From assembly GCF_000208745.1 (NCBI RefSeq), contig NC_030852.1, positions 20,816,374 to 20,880,373 of the forward strand: DNA of 64,000 bases, given 5' to 3'. The notes below the pieces were generated by a model. That model made no database searches, was not told where the DNA came from, and worked only from the letters and a program-made list of their open reading frames with translations. Shown piece by piece: positions 50,340 through 62,325 of the stretch (its first letter is position 1; every line of letters begins with the position of its first letter). Source of the DNA: Theobroma cacao (taxonomy: Eukaryota > Streptophyta > Magnoliopsida > Malvales > Malvaceae). A program made the position numbers and the translations under genes.

Positions 50340-52850
50340 AATGTTAATTCTCTCATGTTGATTAATTACCTAGCTAATATGTTAAAAGATATAAATGATG
50401 GCCTGCTGTCTCCACCCACCCCCAAACCATCATACATCCCAAAAAAAAAAAAAAGAAATGGGAAAAGAAAAAGGTAGAAAGATCCTATTAGGTAAAAAAG
50501 TTTAACCTCTTAGTTTGCAACTAACTACTGCTTTTTTTTTTAATAATTCTTTTTTGCAGTATACACATCTCCATATTTCAGTTATGGATTCTTGCAAGAT
50601 TAGTAGATTTTACACTCATTACATTATTGCATTAATGACAATGTTACTGCAGATTGTGGTTTAAATAGCTTTGTTGTTCATGACAAAATTGTGGTTTGCA
50701 ACTAACTACTGCATTCCAATACCTGCCCCCTACAGTTTAGTGTACAAGCCTAATTAGCAGGAATATGACAAAAAATACTTAGTAGGAGAAGATAAAGGAT
50801 TTATTCTCTACTTTGGTTCAATTGGTATGTTAATATTTTTTGGTTAGTTTTAAGAGCTTGCTGAGAACGAATTTGAAAATAGAAAAGAAATAAGAGATTA
50901 TTAATTTTCCGTATTAATCAAGTTACGTCAAAATTTCACCAAAAAAAAAAAAAAAACCAGAACAGAGTAGATATAATTTAGTATGGAAGATATTTATGTA
51001 TTAGTAAAAATCTAGAAAGAAGAAATATATTTCTAAAATCAATAAATACAGCAGGGTTGGTTACTTTGAAAAACAGGGATGAAAATTTGGTCATCACGAG
51101 ATGGATAACCTTGTTGGCTTTGGTGTAGGAAGGCTACCTATGAATTTTGTCCACTAAACCCAGGATCTCTCAATAGTACTAAATGTCTGGGAGTGAATAG
51201 TTTTGCTTCAGTGAGACAAGCGTAAATCAAACCGCCATAACTTCCTTTAGATCAAAATACATTAGGGAGGGACACTAGCTCTTGAATGAAAATTTTGGGT
51301 CAATTCGTATAATTCATTCTCATATTCAGCATTCAGAGGGTATTTGCTGAGGAAATTTTCTATTGTGCTATTTTATTACCGTGTACAATATGCAATTTTT
51401 AGCATCTTGCTTTCTTGCATTTAATAACTTAATTGGCTTTTCCAGTGCCAGAACTTGAAGAAATTTTCATTAGGCTTCAGTCTCTAACGTCACTTTGTTA
51501 CATGTTAGTTTTGAGTGAAGTTCAATGCCTTTGTTTGGCTGTTTTTATTGGATCAGAAAAAAAAAACATGACATATATGTTCTTGAATTTCTTGCAAATG
51601 TATGAGCCTCAGGCAATAAGCAAATTATCCTTTGTGAAAATGTTGGTGGGACATGTTTGGAAAGAGTTTACCTTTGTCTTGTCGATCAATTTTCTCTGGA
51701 ATTTAGACGCTTGGGGCAACTATCACTTTCATATATGTGTGACTCTGTCGGCTCATTGGTTGCAAATTAGATGGATTTGGATGATAATACCTCGTAATGT
51801 TGCACTTCACATCCTAACAAATTTGTACTTTTCATTAATGTTTTATTAGGTTGCATTATTCTTTATCCTTAATTGATAGCAAAAATATTATGCATTTCTT
51901 ACGTCTTAGATTTATGAGTTAAGTTCTTTCGGCATAAAATTTTTCATGTCCAGAAGGATGCATCTGACAGCAATTGCCATGAATAACCAATCCTTAGCTA
52001 TATCTAATCTGAAAAACTTTTCTAGATGTCTGTAACTCTTTATTTATTTGTTTGTTAAAGCCTCTTTTTACCTTTTGTGAGTTTGCTTTGGAGTATTGAG
52101 ATGAGATGCTAGGATTTTTTTTTTCTTTTACTTTCCTGTAACATATCAAAGCTTCAGATTTGTTAATATGGTGAAGCTATCAGAGCATTTGTTTCTGTTC
52201 TATGGATTGAAAATATCAGATCATCTGTTTGTTTTTTTTCGAAGTTGCAGTTAGAATAAGTAGGAACTTTACATGACCAGCATGGTAAAGGATGCAAAAA
52301 TAACTGCAAAACGATATCTATATAACAAAATTTCTGTTACAGGCTTGTGAGATAGAAGGGCTTGGTGTCATCTCTTTCTCAATTTACGTGTAATTTCTGC
52401 GTATTTCAGGGGGAATAAAATGAGCGAGAAGATCAACATCCTACGAAGTAGATCACAATTTTCCTTTTACTTTTGTGCTGCAATTCATTTGTACATCACC
52501 AAAAATGGCATTAATTTGCATTTTCTGGATTCATATCTTGATATAGGACATCAGATGTACGCAAGAACAAAGTAGAAAACTTGACATATGTGGCTGGTTG
52601 GATAGTATTTTAATGCTCATGAGAAGAGAAACTGCCAAGAATGAAAGTTTTGTTGTCTTATACATATCAAGGTTTCCAGTTGATTTAATATGATGGAAAA
52701 TTTCCAATTTTTCATGCTCCCATTATAGCTGTTGAATGAAAATTTCTGTCTATTAATATAAGTTTTTTGGGCTATGGTTTTGAAATCTTAGAATCTGCAG
52801 GATTTTTTGTTTCAATATATTTGGTACAAATTTACTGGTGCATCATCTTT
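50340..52850. other. Intergenic sequence downstream of the kelch gene
   Basis: No gene seen. An open stretch at 51433-51849 lacks an ATG start (TTG) and has no recognisable domain. Poly-A runs occur at 50441-50454 and 50941-50956. Confidence 0.5.
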
Positions 52851-52970
52851 GGTACAAATATATGATTCAGTATGCTGTTTTATTAAGTATGGTACAGATA
52901 TATGATTCAGTATGCTGTTTTATTAAGTTTGGTACAGATACATTATTCAGTGTTTCTCCCCTATGCTGTT
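52851..52970 (+). repeat. 40-bp tandem repeat, 3 units
   Basis: GGTACARATAYATKATTCAG starts at 52851, 52891 and 52931, the first two followed by TATGCTGTTTTATTAAG. The third unit has an insertion of about ten bases. Confidence 0.85.
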
Positions 52971-53578
52971 TTATTATTTTTGGTGAAGGTTCTTCTACTT
53001 TACTTCTGGTTTCTGCATTAGTTATTGAGGTTAAGTTCTAATTATGATAATTAGGGATCCGCAACCATGATAAGTAATTAGTAATAACCATGCCCATCTA
53101 ATTCTTTCATGCATCAGTTGATAAGAACTTTTGGGTAGTTGCAAGGTTAGAAACCTGGTCAGTGAACTGCAAAACACAATCCCCAGTTGCTCGTCAGCTC
53201 TGCTGAGGTGCCATAGGGTTTCTCCATGATCCATTTTTCTTTTCCCAATGAAGTAAAACAAAAAAAAGAAGAAGAAACACTCAATATCCAAATATGGCTT
53301 ATGATCTGGTGACCAAATTCTTTTTCACTGTTCTAAGTTGCCACCAAGTAAGAAACACCCTTTTTAGTTGTACTTGCTGGCTTTTGCTGCACAGTAAGTC
53401 TCTATCTTCTCTCTCTCTCTCCACCTGCAAGAAAGGGGGACAAAAAAAAGAAGATAAAAATAAGAAAAAAAAAAAAGAAGATGAATCTTTAGCTGGCCCC
53501 CAAGAGAAAGAGTACAATTAAGTACAGCAGAGGAAAACGGCTTGTTTAGTTGTTTGTGAATTGTGAGCAGCGCCTGCA

Positions 53579-53604
53579 GGGGCAGGGGCAGGGGCAGGGG
53601 GGGG
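53579..53604 (+). repeat. GGGGCA repeat, G-quadruplex-type run
   Basis: Four G-runs of four or more, spaced by CA, occur within 26 bases. This is the simplest pattern for an intramolecular four-stranded fold. Confidence 0.75.
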
Positions 53605-54852
53605 CTCACGTGGATGGTGCTCTGCATGATGCTGCATTAACGCATCTCTGCTGTTTTCTGGTCGTGAAGTTGCTGTTTAACTTGAATGAATGTTCAATCT
53701 GTACTTTGATGATTCAGTGTTAGCAATTCCATGAAGAGCCCAACCAAAAAAGACTGACAACTTTTTGCTTACACTATCTTTTTCTTTTACCTATTGGTGA
53801 CAATTTTTGGAGTAGTTATAACTTCATCTTTTCTTTCTAGCAAAAAGGATGGTACACCGTTTCTAAAAGTCGGGTCCTGCTCAAAGGATAACCTTAACAA
53901 GGTCATATGATTTCCTTTCCTGCCTTTACCAACGCAATTACATTATATTTAAACCTAAAATCCTTACATGTAAATAATATACAAAGCTAAATTTATTGAT
54001 AAGGCTCATCTAAGTAACAATTAACCTGTGGACTAATATGAAATTAGATCAAAGTTTTTTTATATAAAGGTTTTAACATAGTGTATTGGGTTTTTTTTTT
54101 TTGAAAGTTTTTGTATGTAGAATGTTTAGGAAATGGAAAATCAAAATTTTAATCTTTAATCAAGATTTGTCGCATCTCTTAAAATAATATAGAGGAAATT
54201 GTGAGAAAAGAACCTCGTAATAAGATGATTTCAGAAATAATCACCCATATAAAGTTATCTGTTTCTAGCAAAAAAGAAGTATGAGTAGACCAAAATGCCC
54301 TTAAAAACATTGTTTCAAATAAATGCTCAGCTGTTTGAGCTATCTCTCTCCCGCCAAAGAGAAAATAGAAAAAAATAAAAATAAATACTCAGCTGTTTGA
54401 GCTCGGTCATCTTTCTCTCTCAACTCTCTGAACTGTCTCAACTCTGGCAAGTCTCTGTTGAGCACCATCGTCGCCAGCTCTCTCAGATCTTTGAACGGTA
54501 TGAGCTCTGTCAACTCTCTGTTGAGCACCATCGTCATCGGGCTGTGATCTATTTCTCGGCATCTGACCATATTGTCGTAGATTAACAGACCCTATAGCAG
54601 AGATGACATCAAGGTACCTGTTATTGGGTTTATTACTACAACACACTTAAATTTCTAAAACATTTGGTGTAAATTAGAAGATGGATTAGAAACATTGCCC
54701 AGAGTTGTTACACGCTATGCATCTATAATATGTGTTAGCGTTATTTTAGCGTGTCACGACATTGGTTAAATGCATGGCATGTTATAACATTTAACGTTAT
54801 ATGCATGGCGTGTTACCACATTAGTTTTTGGCGTGTCGCGACACTGATGCAT

Positions 54853-54948
54853 GGGTTAACTGGTCACATGGGTTTTTGGCGTGTCACGACATTGATGCAT
54901 GGCGTGTCACGACATTTGACTTGATATGCATGGCGTGTTACAACATTT
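54853..54948 (+). repeat. Left copy of a 96-bp inverted repeat (partner 62326-62421)
   Basis: From GGGTTAACTGGTCACATGGG to GCATGGCGTGTTACAACATT, this block matches the reverse complement of 62326-62421 with about two mismatches. Both copies lie in first introns. Confidence 0.88.
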
Positions 54949-55200
54949 AACGTTATATGCATGGCGTGTTACCACATTTTATGTTATATGCATGGCGTGT
55001 TACCACATTTTTCATTAAATGCATGGCGTGTTACCACATTTTATGTTATATGCATGGCGTGTTACCACATTTTACGCTATATGCATGGGGTGTTACAACA
55101 TTTTACGCTATATGCATGACGTGTGACCACATTTTACGTTATATGCATGGCGTGTTACAACATTTTACGTTATATACATGACGTGTAACAACATGACTGA
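54926..55200 (+). repeat. 31-bp tandem array, about 9 units, exact period
   Basis: ATGCATGGCGTGTTACMACA begins at 54926, 54957, 54988, 55019, 55050, 55081, 55112 and 55143, always 31 apart, with a last unit near 55174. Because 31 is not a multiple of 3, three units make one 31-residue peptide period, which explains the repetitive open frame across it; it is not a gene. Confidence 0.92.
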
Positions 55201-57698
55201 CAAATTTTTGATCACGGTATGTATTATGTAAAATGATTGACAAATTTTTTTTTTTTTAAATTTCAGTGGGGTTCCAATTGTGCGACTTGTGATAAGACAC
55301 GGTGGTCAGTGGGTGGATGGCATTTACAAGGGTGGTGAGTCACGAATGCGGGGGGTTAGGAGTGATTTGTTGTTTTCGGGCCTGATGAAGCTGGTTGAAG
55401 AAGTTGTTATGATAAACTCAGAAATTGACGAGATTGAGTTACATGCATTGATTAGTACACCCGGAGAGCTATCACGGCCAATTATCAAGGACAATGAGGA
55501 TGTTGCATTAATTATGCTAGAACAGAGGAATGTTCCGACTGTGTATGTCAACATTAAGGGACGCCGAATAAATGTTATGTCACATGAAGAAGTTGGACAA
55601 CATGGTAATCATCTCAATCAAAATGAGATTTACAATGCTTCACATATACCACAGCATTCAGTCCGTAACCCACAACAATGGCAATTAAGGTATGCAGAAG
55701 AGTTTGTGTAGCCCGATAGACAGAAGATATTCACAGAACAGTTGGCTACACAATTTCGATCAGGAGGTGCATCAAACCAATTACTTGCTTCTGTCGAACA
55801 AATGCAACGATCGGGTGAAACTGTAGAGTGTGTAATGCCATTGTCAAATGAGAATACAACACTTGAAGACAATAATGTGAGGTTGGAGGGTGACACTGCG
55901 ATGTTGGAGGATAATACTGCATTTGATGAGGGCAATAAGGATTTGTTCGCTGTCGGTGAAGATAGATTTGATGACACTTCAGATGATGGGCTTGAACAAT
56001 GGCAAGATGACAGTTTAGACGATGACTGCCTTTATGATAGTGACATTCCAATTTGCAATAATGTTGAAAGCGAAACGGAACCTGTTGGAGGTGTTGATAT
56101 AGGAGATGTTTAGTGTGATGACCCCATATACAATAACCCCATCACTGGTGAGAACGAGATTCGTTCCTTTAATACATTGCTTGATGATAGTGATCAAGGA
56201 AGGGGAAATGCAGGGATATCTTGTACATGGGTAATTGCAGGTGCAGAAAGGTTCTCCTTCCAAACAATTACCACTGAGGAGTCGATATGTGCCGATGATC
56301 GCTTATACAAATGAATAATGTTTTCGTCGAAGGCCAAGTTGAAACGAGCTTTGAACATGTTGGTTATAAAAGAGAAGTTTGCGATAAGAGTAAAAAGGTC
56401 ATGTAAAGGTCGTTATGAGGTTGGTTGTAAGGACAAGACATTCAAGTTCAGTGTGCGTGCAACGAAGTTACCTGACAGAGGAGAATATTGGCAAGTTCGG
56501 ACATTTCACAAAGTACACACTTGTACTGTTGATGGTTTGGAAGGGCAATTTCCAACTACGAATGCGAAGATAATTGGTGAACTTATGTCACACAAGCTTC
56601 GGGCTAATGGAGTAGCATTAAGACCTAAGGACATAATTTGTGAAATGAGGGTTCAGTGGGGATTGGAATGCTTGTATGGTAAGGCTTGGCAAGCGAACGA
56701 GTATGCGGAGAGGCTTGTTTTCGATCCATCGGAGGAGTCATTTCAACTACTACCCTCGTATTTTTATATGTTGGAACAAGAAAATCTTGGCACAGTGATT
56801 GCAGTGGCTACTAACGAGGTAGAAAGATTCAAATATTGTTTTTGGTCATACGAGGCTTGTATTTGGGGGTTTAGGGATGTAACGCGTCCTACGGTTGCAA
56901 TTAATGTGATACATCTGAAAGGCAGGTTCAAGGGTGTTCTGTTTTTCACTATATGCAAAGATGCGAACGAATGCGTATATCTAGTTGCGTTTTGAATAAG
57001 CCATGTTGAGGACGTGGTTTCTTAGCAATGCGTGATGCGGTTGGTTGTCCTGAAAACACTATGTTCATTTCTGATCAGTATCTCGGCATTAAGAAAGCAA
57101 ATCCAAAATGCATACCCAGAAGCTCACCATGGTTTATGCGGTTACCACTTGAAAATAAAATTTAAAAATAAGTTCAAACACGACGACGTTTGTATGATTT
57201 TCACCTTTGCTCGAGATTGCTATAAGGTTTCCGATTTCAACAGACATATGAACCAATTCAAGCATATTCACGCAGGAGCCCACGTTGACCTTATGAGATA
57301 GGGCCTGAAAGATGGGCACGTGCATGTTCACCGGCAAGGCGATACCAAATGATGACATCCAACATAGCGGAATGTGTTAACTCATGCTTGAAGCATGCAA
57401 GACAAATGCCAATCACTATTTTGATCGAGTTCATCAAAGACATGTTCCAGCGTTGGTTCCATGACCGGTACGAAGAGGCCGTCAAGGTGACCATGCCCTT
57501 CAGCCCTTGGGTTACGAGGCAGTTGAGCAAACGGTTCAATGATGCACATTGCTTTGTAGTTAAGCCTATCAATCGAGTGGAGTTCGAAGTTAAAGACGGG
57601 AAGATGGACGGACTTGTAAACTTGTCCAGGAAGACGTGTTCATGTTGTGAGTTCCAAACAGATTTACTGCCATGCAGCCATGCCATTGCAGCAATAAG

Positions 57699-57784
57699 GT
57701 CAAAATATCTTTATTTCTTATTTGAACTGTAATTGACATAGCATTTACATTGTGCTTGAAGATTGAGTTTATTGTATTTTTCAG
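57699..57784 (+). other. Second intron of the transposase gene, 86 bp
   Basis: Donor AAG|GTCAAA after the SWIM finger, acceptor TTTTTCAG|TAAATGC. It splits a Ser codon in phase 2 and restores AIAAISKCIREAIKF, in line with the usual family sequence. Confidence 0.8.
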
Positions 57785-58352
57785 TAAATGCATACGTGAA
57801 GCCATTAAATTCTGCGCTGACTACTACAAGACAACCATTTTGGTGGAGGGTTATTCGAGATCCATTAGGCTGGTAGGGCATCCTAGTGAGTGGGACATCC
57901 CCCCTCATGTGAAACAAATTATCGTTTTGCCACCATTTTGGTGAGGCCAAGCTGGAAGACCTAAAAGAAGAAGGATTCCATCGGCTGGTGAAGGCAGTTG
58001 AGCACGGAGATGTTTGCAATGCAAGAGTTATGGGCATAACAGATAGAATTGCCCATCCCCATTTGTAGTTCCATCCACAAATCCGACACCATCTCTAAGT
58101 CAATCGGCGCCTCCACGAGTCTGCCGATTCAAAGCATGTTCAAGTTGCAGACAAACTGGTCACACACGCAACAATTGTCCAATACGAAGGACAATGTCTC
58201 AAAATGTAGGGTGTGTTGTGGATGAAGACAGCTTGTCCGCCTAACTAAATGTGTAACCCATGTGCAATACCTTTCTCACGATTTCCTCTTGCAGTATCTT
58301 ACATTCATTCGTATTTTTTAGTGTTTGTTAGTTTCCTCTTGTAGATAAGTCT

Positions 58353-58499
58353 TTATTTTTTTTATTAATTTTGTAGATATATTATTTGAGTATTCATTTC
58401 ATTTTGTCCGTAGTTTTGAACACTGAATAGACTTGCGAAGTCCCTATATTGTTACCCTATTTGTCACATTTTATTACCACTTGTATTAAACAATTAATG
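58353..58499 (+). repeat. 146-bp direct repeat, copy 1
   Basis: It starts about 110 bases after the transposase stop. It matches 60544-60688 with about three substitutions, from TATTAATTTTGTAGATATAT to TATTAAACAATTAATG. Confidence 0.92.
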
Positions 58500-59387
58500 A
58501 TTTGATTTAATTCCTTTTTATTTCATTTGATTTAACCGTTTATGTTCTTACAATGAAATTCCTTTCTATTTCATGAGTAATTAAATTTCACCAATACTCT
58601 TTGCCTCTGTTTTTCTTCTTGCCCGTTATTCACTTCACCCACCTCAAGTGTAAATTTTACTTTATTTTAGAAAGTTAAGGAAAGGAAAGTTTTAAAAAAG
58701 TAACATCTGTTATAAGAAAAATAATATAACCTGATATTTTAATTGTTATTTGAGTGATTCCGGCTCTCAGATGCTTATCCATACTCAATATTAAAAATTC
58801 TCGAAGTTCAATTTTCTTTTTCGAACCTTGCCTAATATATGTCTATTTTAAAAATGAAAATAAGTAGAGTTTCAAGAATCTCATCTGCTAAGCACTTTTA
58901 TTTATATTTATATAATTTATATGTCATGAATTTATATTTTTAGTTTAAAAAATATATTAATAAAATAGAGTAAAGTTTTATTTATAAATTCAATAGGATT
59001 TGTGGTCTTCAATAACCTAATAAGCTCTAATGTAATTCTTGAAGTTTATATATAATTTCAGACTTGTATAGTAGCAATAGTATTAGATTTTGGTTGGTCT
59101 ACTATGATGCTTAAATTAAAAAAGAAGAAGAGAAAAGAGGAAACGATAGCGAATTTCTCGAAAAAGAGAAAAGAGGTAACATTAAAATCCTTTTTGATTA
59201 GTGAGAAAGAGAGAAAACCTTTAAGCTGCTTTTTATTAAGAATTTCTTGGAAAATGATGTTTGGCCTGGCTTTTGCTTTTAAGAGGTAGATAAGATGAAA
59301 GGACAGGTCGAACAAGTACTTAATAACCAATTTAGCCCCCCTTAATTGCACTTATATGGGTGTAGAAAACGGAAAGTTAGCATTCAT

Positions 59388-59396
59388 GCCTATAAA
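59388..59396 (+). promoter_or_regulatory. TATA box before the small frame
   Basis: CCTATAAATAAGG lies about 70 bases before the ATG at 59460. The spacing suits a short leader, but expression is not shown. Confidence 0.4.
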
Positions 59397-59459
59397 TAAG
59401 GGGAACCATAACCATTTGAATCAATTTGATTATCTTAATCAATCTCAGATAATTGAAAA

Positions 59460-59678
59460 ATGACCTCTAGAGATGCAAGAGTCGAGAAGGGGGAAGAGGC
59501 AACCTCCGAAGAGGCAGAGGTGCCTTTGAGGGAGCAGTTGCAGATATTCCAATAGAAGATGCACGCCTTCATCGACAACCTGATGCAAAGGACTTTTGAC
59601 TTGGAGGCTGCCATCCTGAGCAACGAAAAGATTCTCGTAGAGATAGAGTTTAAAGTAGATGAACTTAAGAAGAAATGA
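59460..59678 (+). pseudogene. Small charged, coiled-coil-like protein, one in-frame stop; not recognised
   Basis: The frame is 72 codons, starting MTSRDARVEKGEEATSEEAE and ending KVDELKKK. It is rich in Glu, Lys, Leu and Gln, with Leu/Ile spacing typical of a coiled coil, for example LREQLQIFQ and FDLEAAILSNEKILVEI. Codon 32 is TAG (one change from the Gln codon CAG), between two halves that clearly belong together, so the gene has decayed or the codon is a recent nonsense change. GC content is well above the flanks, which supports past coding. A TATA box lies just upstream and AATAAAATTT (about 59744) downstream. No domain is recognised; a short gag-like or coiled-coil protein of an element is one possibility. 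Confidence 0.5.
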
Positions 59679-59852
59679 ACTACGGTTCATTTTTTTTTGT
59701 ATCATCTCCTTGTATTTTCAGGGGGATCTTTTTTTAAAAATTTTAATAAAATTTATAAGAATTTTTATTTTCATTGAGCACATATTTTCTTGAGTTATTT
59801 TCTTCGTTTAAGTTATATTATGTTGAATAACTTCGTGAGTGGATGTTACACT

Positions 59853-60092
59853 GAGTGCATGCAGACTTGGCGTAACATGCTGAGTTAATGCAGACTTCTG
59901 GCGTGACACGCTGACTTGTTACATTCTTGTGGGGTGACATGGCAGGGGCCAATTTTGGTGACACACTGAGTGCAAGTAGACTTATGGCGTGACACGCTGA
60001 GTTAATGCAGACTTATGGTGTGACACATTGACTTGTTGCAGTCTTGTGGGATGACACGGCAGGGGCCAATTGTGGTGACACACTGAGTGCAT
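59853..60092 (+). repeat. Two-unit tandem repeat, period 115-117 bp, with GTGACACG core
   Basis: GAGTGCA starts at 59853, 59968 and 60085. Each unit contains GACTT, GGCGTGACACGCTGA or a variant, GACTTGTT, and GGCAGGGGCCAATTKTGGTG. GTGACACG is the reverse complement of the CGTGTCAC core of the other arrays. Confidence 0.85.
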
Positions 60093-60543
60093 CCAAATAC
60101 TGATTGAAGTAACATCCAATTAGCATAACTATCTCAAACAATCCAAAATGTATAATAATGCTTGTACTGTTTGAAGTTTGTCTGTTCCTTTTCCTTCCTC
60201 CATGAAAAAGGGAAGTTTATGTAATATTAGGGCAGAGAGACCCTTTTCAACTAAATAAAGAATAATATGTTCGTAACTATGTCTTTTTAAACTTTTTTCC
60301 TTCTTTTCCAATATTCTCATGAATGAAATAAGAATAGATATGCAGAGAGTTCAGTCTTGAGTATGCTTTGCACTTGCCACTTCAATTGGATCCTGCGCAT
60401 TAGAAATAAGAATGTTTTCAAACTTATCAACACCATTTTGGTTCAAAGGATATATTGTAGCTAAAAGGCGGTGCCACCCATAAACGCTAATAGGGTTTAC
60501 ACTTAACCACTAATGGAATTTAAGAGGGAGAAAATAGTTGTAT

Positions 60544-60688
60544 TATTTTTTTATTAATTTTGTAGATATATTATTTGAGTATTCATTTCATTTTGTTCGT
60601 AGTTTTGAACACTGAATAGACTTGCGAAGTCCCTATATTGTTACCCCATTTCTCACATTTTATTACCACTTGTATTAAACAATTAATG
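60544..60688 (+). repeat. 146-bp direct repeat, copy 2
   Basis: Near-identical to 58353-58499. It abuts the last recognisable part of the DUF1985 gene (about 60720). Confidence 0.92.
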
Positions 60689-62325
60689 TTGAACACAAAA
60701 CGTTACAACCGATCTTACTGAAGGCTTGTTAGTAGTCTGCATCTGAGGAGGACCTGTCAATGGTTGAGGAGCTGTCGTCACATGGTCCAACTGCAAACAC
60801 AGATATGTTAATTGATAATCACATATGGAATTGTTGAACACAAACCGTTACAACCATCCTTATCAGTTGTTCACTGCCATTGCCATGCTCATCCCCTTCC
60901 TCCATCAACTTAGTGGCCGACAGCTCATCCACTAAAGCAGCAGTGGTGCGCCTCCGTTTGATGCCACCAGTGGCTCTATTATCTTTTAATTTTCTCCTAT
61001 TTTCCCGAGCACCTAAGCCCCAGTTTGGTCGATCCTCCAAGTGCCCTATTGGCATGTATTGGTGGCCCTCAGATAATAGGACATCAATGTCCACATAATA
61101 CTCCTGGTTGGCCTCATTCGGGGTGGGCTCCAAGGTCTCGACTGCCCACAACTGCAAAATAGGGATTGTGATTAAATTAGACCAAATAAAATTATTATAC
61201 AAATGCACAACAGAAATTAGTAGTTGTTCACTCACCAGCTCAGATGACTTCAACTTCTCAACTGTTTTGTAGAAGTCTTTCAGCTTTTGATTGCATTGCC
61301 ATCTGCACATACGTGGATAGATGTCCTTCAGACCAGAGGGGGCAACTATTTTTTGGAAGGTCGAAATTGCCTTAATTGCCTAGAACTGCAAGTCAAATGT
61401 AACATTATCAGATCGTATATGATAAACGAGTGCAACCATAAATTTTTATGTCAAAACGAAATGGATAAATGTTTAGTGACAGTACCTGTATCACCCACAC
61501 ATCCGTAAATGTTGTACCGTAAATGAGCAGCCTTCTGTAAGTTTGAGTCAAGTACTTTGAACCCCTTCAAAAGGTAGTCCTCGGTCAGCCTCCAAACATA
61601 GTGACATCATGGGAAGGCATTCCAGGCGTTGATGTCTTCCACCAATGACAATAACCAAGGCGTCACCTGTCTACGGTAGTCTTGACTAAATAAAATGTTA
61701 TTCGTGATCAAGACAAGTGCCATCTTGGTCGTGTCACCTAGTCGCTGAAAGTTACCTTCGTCGAAAATATCAAGCAACTCCTGCAGCTTAATGCTTTGCT
61801 ATCTGTTCCAGTATCTGTCATGAATTCCATCCGTAACAACCTCGTATGGTCGTATGAACACATCGGGCATTGGACCAAACTTCAGTTCGGTGATAAGGCA
61901 GAACTCTTGCTTTAATATCTACCCCTTAGTCTTGCCAATGGCAAACCATAGCTTGTGCTCCATTGCCTCTCTCTCATTGATTCGACGAATCATGATGTTA
62001 TGCAGGAGACCAGCGCTGAAGTAGCCTTGTGGATATATGTCCAGCAGTATTCCGAAACATGTACGCTTCACTGCATTGTACTCCTCTTTCTCTTAAAGAG
62101 TCTTGTTGATGTAATGCAGCTGCGACCACTTACAGTGGGTGTTGATACGGACATTGAACGCCCACTTCTCCCTCGAGACAAGAAGTAAACCATCAAGATC
62201 CTCATACTGACTGGACTGCACTTGTAAAACATGGCACACATGCACAAGTCAGTTAAACCATAATGTGGAAACAAGTTCTACTGAAGAAAGAAATAAATGT
62301 TGTTACACGCCATGCATATCAAGTA

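Larger units (their letters stand above)
54614..55266 (+). other. First intron of the transposase gene, holding tandem repeats
   Basis: The donor is AAG|GTACCTG and the acceptor TTTCAG|TGGGG after a T-run. Splicing joins ATGACATCAAG to TGGGGTTCC in phase, which supports it. The intron carries the 31-bp array and the inverted-repeat block. Confidence 0.65.
54603..58244 (+). pseudogene. MULE (MuDR family) transposase, three exons, broken
   Basis: Exon 1 (54603-54613) gives MTS plus two bases and joins in phase to exon 2 (55267-57698), which starts SGVPIVRLVIRHGGQW. Then come an acidic linker, the MuDR DNA-binding region (from MFSSKAKLKRALNM, 56318; GRYEVGCKDKTFKF; HKVHTC) and the MULE core. 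In the core the first catalytic position reads VAINVIHLK, Asn where Asp is expected (56903-56905), and FISDQ follows near 57066. A SWIM finger reads CSCCEFQTDLLPCSHA (57634-57690). Exon 3 (57785-58244) has VKQIIVLPPFW, GRPKRRR and two CCHC knuckles (CLQCKSYGHNR; CSSCRQTGHTRNNCP). Stops lie at 55709, 56111, 56294, 56993 and three in exon 3; frame shifts lie near 57020, 57100 and 57300. In the family it cuts and rejoins element ends; this copy cannot. Confidence 0.85.
58500..60543. other. 2-kb segment between the direct repeats
   Basis: It holds an AT-rich stretch, a small coiled-coil-type reading frame with its own TATA box (59460-59678), a two-unit 115-bp array (59853-60092) and non-coding sequence. 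It lies where the 3' part of the DUF1985/ULP1 gene would be expected. Confidence 0.5.

Noticed and set aside
51433..51849. 138-codon open frame downstream of the kelch gene
   Set aside because: It begins with TTG rather than ATG, has no recognisable domain, a hydrophobic and Trp/Phe-rich composition typical of AT-rich non-coding DNA, and no splice or promoter context.
54957..55181. Repetitive 74-codon frame (MHGVLPHFMLYAWRV...)
   Set aside because: It is produced by the 31-bp array read in one frame; it lies in an intron and has no independent coding evidence.
54926..55200. CRISPR-like array with 31-bp periodicity
   Set aside because: The whole 31-bp unit repeats with no unique spacers, no cas genes are present, and the context is a plant transposon.
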